64,000 nt of DNA from contig NC_088311.1 of NCBI RefSeq assembly GCF_910592395.1, positions 12,588,501 through 12,652,500 on the forward strand, read 5' to 3'. Below the pieces are notes generated by a model. That model was not told the DNA's origin. It saw nothing but the letters and a program-made list of their open reading frames with translations, and ran no database searches. This stretch comes from Lineus longissimus. Its lineage: Eukaryota; Nemertea; Pilidiophora; Heteronemertea; Lineidae. Shown in pieces: positions 61,462 to 64,000 of this stretch; the stretch's first letter is position 1, and every line of letters starts with the position of its first letter. A program made the position numbers and the translations under genes.

Positions 61462-63612
61462 CTGTCTATAATATTCATGACAAGCATTTCACCAAACCTA
61501 AAGCTATGTTAGCCTTAACACAAGTACAACAGGTTAAGCACAAGACAGCTGAAAAATGTTATCTCTGTGACAAGGAATTTACAGAAAAAAATTATAAAGT
61601 TCGTGATCACAACCATTTTAATGGAAAATACAGAGGAGCAGCCTGTAATAATTGTAACCTTCAATTACAAGCTCCAAACTTCATACCTGTGTATTTTCAT
61701 AATCTTTCAGGCTATGATGCTCATCTGTTTGTGAAAAATTTAAAAGGGAGACTGAATGTCATCGCGAAAAATAGTGAAAACTATATTTCATTCAGCAAGA
61801 CGTTACAGGTTGACGAGCATAAGACTCTATCGATCAGATTTCTTGACTCATATAGACTCATGCAGTCATCTCTAGCAAATCTTGCAAATAATTTACCTAA
61901 CACAGAGAAAAAGAATCTGTCAAACTTTTACAAAGACGAACAATTTGATCTTCTAACTAGAAAAGGAATATATCCTTATGAATGGGTTGACTCACACGAA
62001 AAATTTGAAGAAAAAGAATTACCTCCCATTGAAGCATTTGACTCAAAATTTAATGCTACAAAAATTTCAGTTGAAGACTATTCCCATGCAAAGAATGTAT
62101 GGGAAAAATTTGGATGCAAAACATTCAGAGATTACCATGAAATTTATTTGAGAACTGATGTTCTTCTACTAGCTGATATTCTGGAAAATTTCAGGCAGAC
62201 TTGTATGGAGATTTATAATTTAGATCCAGTCTGGGCTTATTCGGCCTCAGGATTGTCTTGGCAAGCCATGTTGAAAAAGACTGACGTTGAAATTGAACTT
62301 TTAACAGATGTAGACAAGTACAACTTCTTTGAATGTGGCATTAGAGGAGGAATCTGTCGAGCAAGTCATAGATATGCAAAAGCAAATAATCCCTATTTGA
62401 AAGATTTTGACAAGGGTCAACCTACAAGTTATATTTCTTATCTTGATGCGAATAATTTGTATGGATTATCGATGAGTGAAAAATTACCACATTCTAATTT
62501 TAAATGGATGACTCAATCAGAATTAAAAAATTGGCAAAGCATTCCATGCACACTTGAAGTTGACTTAGAATATCCTCAAGAATTACATGACCTACATAAT
62601 GCCTATCCACTTGCCCCTGAACATTTGAATGATAAGTTGATCCCTAATCTTTGGAATAAGGAAAAATATATTGTGCATCACAAGGCCTTGAAGTTCTATT
62701 TGAGTCAAGGTTTAAAATTGACTAAGATTCATAGAGGAATTTCCTATACAGAATCATACTTTTTGAAACAGTACATTGACTTAAACACAAGTCAACGTGC
62801 CAAAGCGAAAAATGACTTTGAAAAGGACTTCTTCAAATTGATGAACAATTCATGCTTTGGAAAGACAATGGAATCAGTCAGAGATAGAAAAAATATAAAA
62901 TTGACTACAAATGTCCCTCAGCTTCGAAAATTAGTCAATTCGAACAACTATAAAGATCACAAAATTTTCAGTGAAGATCTTGTCATGGTAGAATCGAAAA
63001 AAGCAGAAGTTTGTCTCAATAAACCAATATTTATGGGTCAAGCGATTCTAGACCTGTCAAAAATACACATGTATGATTTCCATTATAATCATATGATGAA
63101 AAAGTACTCAGACAAAGCACAACTGTTGTACACTGATACTGACTCATTAGTCTATCATATAGAAACACCTGATATTTATAAGGATATGAAACAAGATGCT
63201 GAATTATTTGACTTTTCAAATTTTCCAAAAGACCATGCATTGTTTGATGAAACGAACAAGAAAGTAATTGGAAAGTTTAAAGACGAAGAAGCTGGTCATG
63301 TCATCACTGAATTTACGTTCTAACTGAGCTTTACGTTCTAAATTATATGCCTATACAACTGATAAAGATGATGAAGTTAAAAAATGTAAAGGTGTCAAGA
63401 AGAACGTAGTCAAAAATGAAATCACTTTTGAAGATTACAAGTCTGTGCTCTTGGAAAAAATTCCAATTGAAAAAAGGATGGAGGTGTTTAGGTCAAGAAA
63501 TCATCAAATTTACACTGAACAAGTGACTAAATGTGCGTTGAATGCGAATGATGATAAAGGTACAATATTGGAAGATGGAATCTCAACTAAATCTCTTGGA
63601 TTTAAAAAATAA
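61462..63612 (+). pseudogene. Family-B DNA polymerase, C-terminal half with endonuclease VII-like module
   Basis: The frame is open from 61464 to 63323. It begins with an endonuclease VII-like zinc module (CYLCDKEF, VRDHNHFNGKYRG, CNNC). Exonuclease motifs follow: FHNLSGYDAHLF (Exo II) and YLRTDVLLLAD (Exo III). Polymerase motifs are YLDANNLYGLSMSEKLP (motif A), KLMNNSCFGKTMESVR (motif B) and YTDTDSLVY (motif C, DTDS), then IGKFKDE. The pattern is that of protein-primed type-B polymerases (DNA_pol_B_2). Near 63313-63345 a duplicated TTTACGTTCTAA with a stop shifts the frame; the C-terminal end (SKLYAYTTDKDDEVKKCKG, then LGFKK-stop) continues from 63337 to 63612. All catalytic residues seen are intact. 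Confidence 0.9.
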
Positions 63613-63674
63613 AACAGGGTTAGCAAAATGCTAACCCTGTTAATGGCAACAGGGCTACCAAATTGGTAGCCCTG
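63613..63674. terminator. Two tandem hairpins after the polymerase
   Basis: Hairpin 1: 12-bp perfect stem 63613-63624/63630-63641 (AACAGGGTTAGC, loop AAAAT). Hairpin 2: 11-bp perfect stem 63650-63660/63664-63674 (CAGGGCTACCA, loop AAT). They start at the polymerase stop codon (63610-63612) and are followed by an A-rich stretch before the next ATG at 63716. A role in ending transcripts or processing RNA is inferred. Confidence 0.6.
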
Positions 63675-63715
63675 ATTAAAAAAAATAAAAAATAAAGAAA
63701 TAAAAATAAAAATAA

Positions 63716-64000
63716 ATGGACTTTCCAAACTATTTAAAATGTAATGCTAATGTAAACTATCCTGTCACTTACAAGAATAACTCTTTGACCAAAGATCCTT
63801 TTATCCATCAAAAAATTCATGTAACTCCAAATGAAAGTTTTTATTTCAATACAATTGATATTTTCCCAAATAAGGTGATTCCACGAAAATTTTCAACTTA
63901 TGCACAAGTACAAGATTATATTAAAAATGCAAGCATGAATAACTGGGAAAACCAATTTAAATTTGCACTATACTGTGCTTCATCAGGTTCAGGTGTAAGC
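63716..64000 (+). CDS. Start of a further gene of the viral-like element (truncated by window)
   Basis: 95 codons open to the window edge, starting MDFPNYLKCNANVNYPVTYK after an A/AATAA-rich leader. A later segment reads NWENQFKFALYCASSGSGVS. I do not recognise it with confidence. The ATGGA start after AATAA matches the polymerase start. A cysteine followed by a Gly/Ser-rich turn near the edge hints at an enzyme or structural protein, but too little is visible. Confidence 0.6.
   Translation, partial: MDFPNYLKCNANVNYPVTYKNNSLTKDPFIHQKIHVTPNESFYFNTIDIFPNKVIPRKFSTYAQVQDYIKNASMNNWENQFKFALYCASSGSGVS

Larger units (their letters stand above)
56996..64000 (+). mobile_element. Integrated virus-like DNA element (Polinton/adintovirus-type), right end outside the window
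   Basis: From about 57000 the DNA becomes strongly AT-rich and tightly packed with plus-strand genes: a small protein, HNH endonuclease, giant family-B DNA polymerase, and the start of another gene. Short intergenic regions carry hairpins. Composition and gene style differ sharply from the flanking host DNA. Family-B polymerases with an endonuclease VII-like module occur in Polinton-like and related mid-size DNA virus elements in invertebrate genomes (recalled). No integrase, capsid, ATPase or protease gene is seen before the window ends, so the exact group is open. A stop, frame changes and an R1 insertion show it is a fossil or partly decayed copy. Confidence 0.7.

Noticed and set aside
61140-61487. 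Open frames encoding long poly-Arg or poly-Thr/Asp runs over the GAC repeat (also 26266-26538)
   Set aside because: They are translations of a microsatellite inside a non-coding repeat, with no domain and no conservation beyond the repeat.

Overview
The window reads as a repeat-rich piece of an animal nuclear genome, probably a marine invertebrate. One clear host exon is visible: the first coding exon of a Rab10-type small GTPase at 36924-37050 on the minus strand, with a GT splice donor. Nearly everything else is mobile DNA or its debris. Several dispersed repeats have central tandem arrays, a microsatellite near the 3' end and short terminal hairpins. From memory this resembles the non-autonomous helentron/pearl-type elements of molluscs and other lophotrochozoans, so that is my best but weak guess at the host clade.

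Layout. 1-14.7 kb: a broken Harbinger transposase, copies of a roughly 300-bp-monomer dispersed repeat (called R1 here), small TIR elements (Tigger/pogo-like, piggyBac-like, fold-back) and an array of a 145-bp satellite. 14.7-22.05 kb: BEL/Pao LTR retrotransposon BEL1 on the plus strand, with LTRs differing at about 1.4% of sites but a gag-pol full of stops and frameshifts. 23.9-24.7 kb: a second array of the same satellite. 24.8-35 kb: nested transposons, a 1685-bp tandem duplication, and an inverted relative of the 24.9-28.4 kb element that lacks two of its insertions. 35-38.3 kb: the Rab10 exon among fold-back and palindromic repeats. 38.3-46.3 kb: a minus-strand non-LTR (LINE) reverse transcriptase split by BEL2, a very young BEL/Pao copy with identical LTRs, a GCTGT target duplication and an almost intact gag-pol. 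47.6-56.6 kb: BEL3, an older BEL/Pao copy on the minus strand bounded by a CATGC target duplication, with a 1.27-kb insertion in its 5' LTR.

The most unusual part is 57-64 kb. This AT-rich, gene-dense segment looks like an integrated DNA virus or virus-like (Polinton/adintovirus-type) element and runs off the right edge. It holds a small possible nucleic-acid-binding protein, an HNH endonuclease gene with one in-frame stop, a very large family-B DNA polymerase (SAP-like N-terminal repeats, zinc motif, exonuclease, endonuclease VII-like module, polymerase motifs) and the start of another gene. Two genes are preceded by an identical 31-nt AT-rich sequence, and strong hairpins lie between genes. 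The polymerase is broken by a frame change at an A7 run, by a clean 1186-bp R1 insertion without target duplication, and by a small duplication near its C terminus. No capsid, ATPase, protease or integrase gene of this element lies in the window, so its family cannot be settled here.

All identifications come from reading the sequence and recalling families; no search was run. Boundaries of repeats are approximate unless a target duplication or an interrupted reading frame fixes them.
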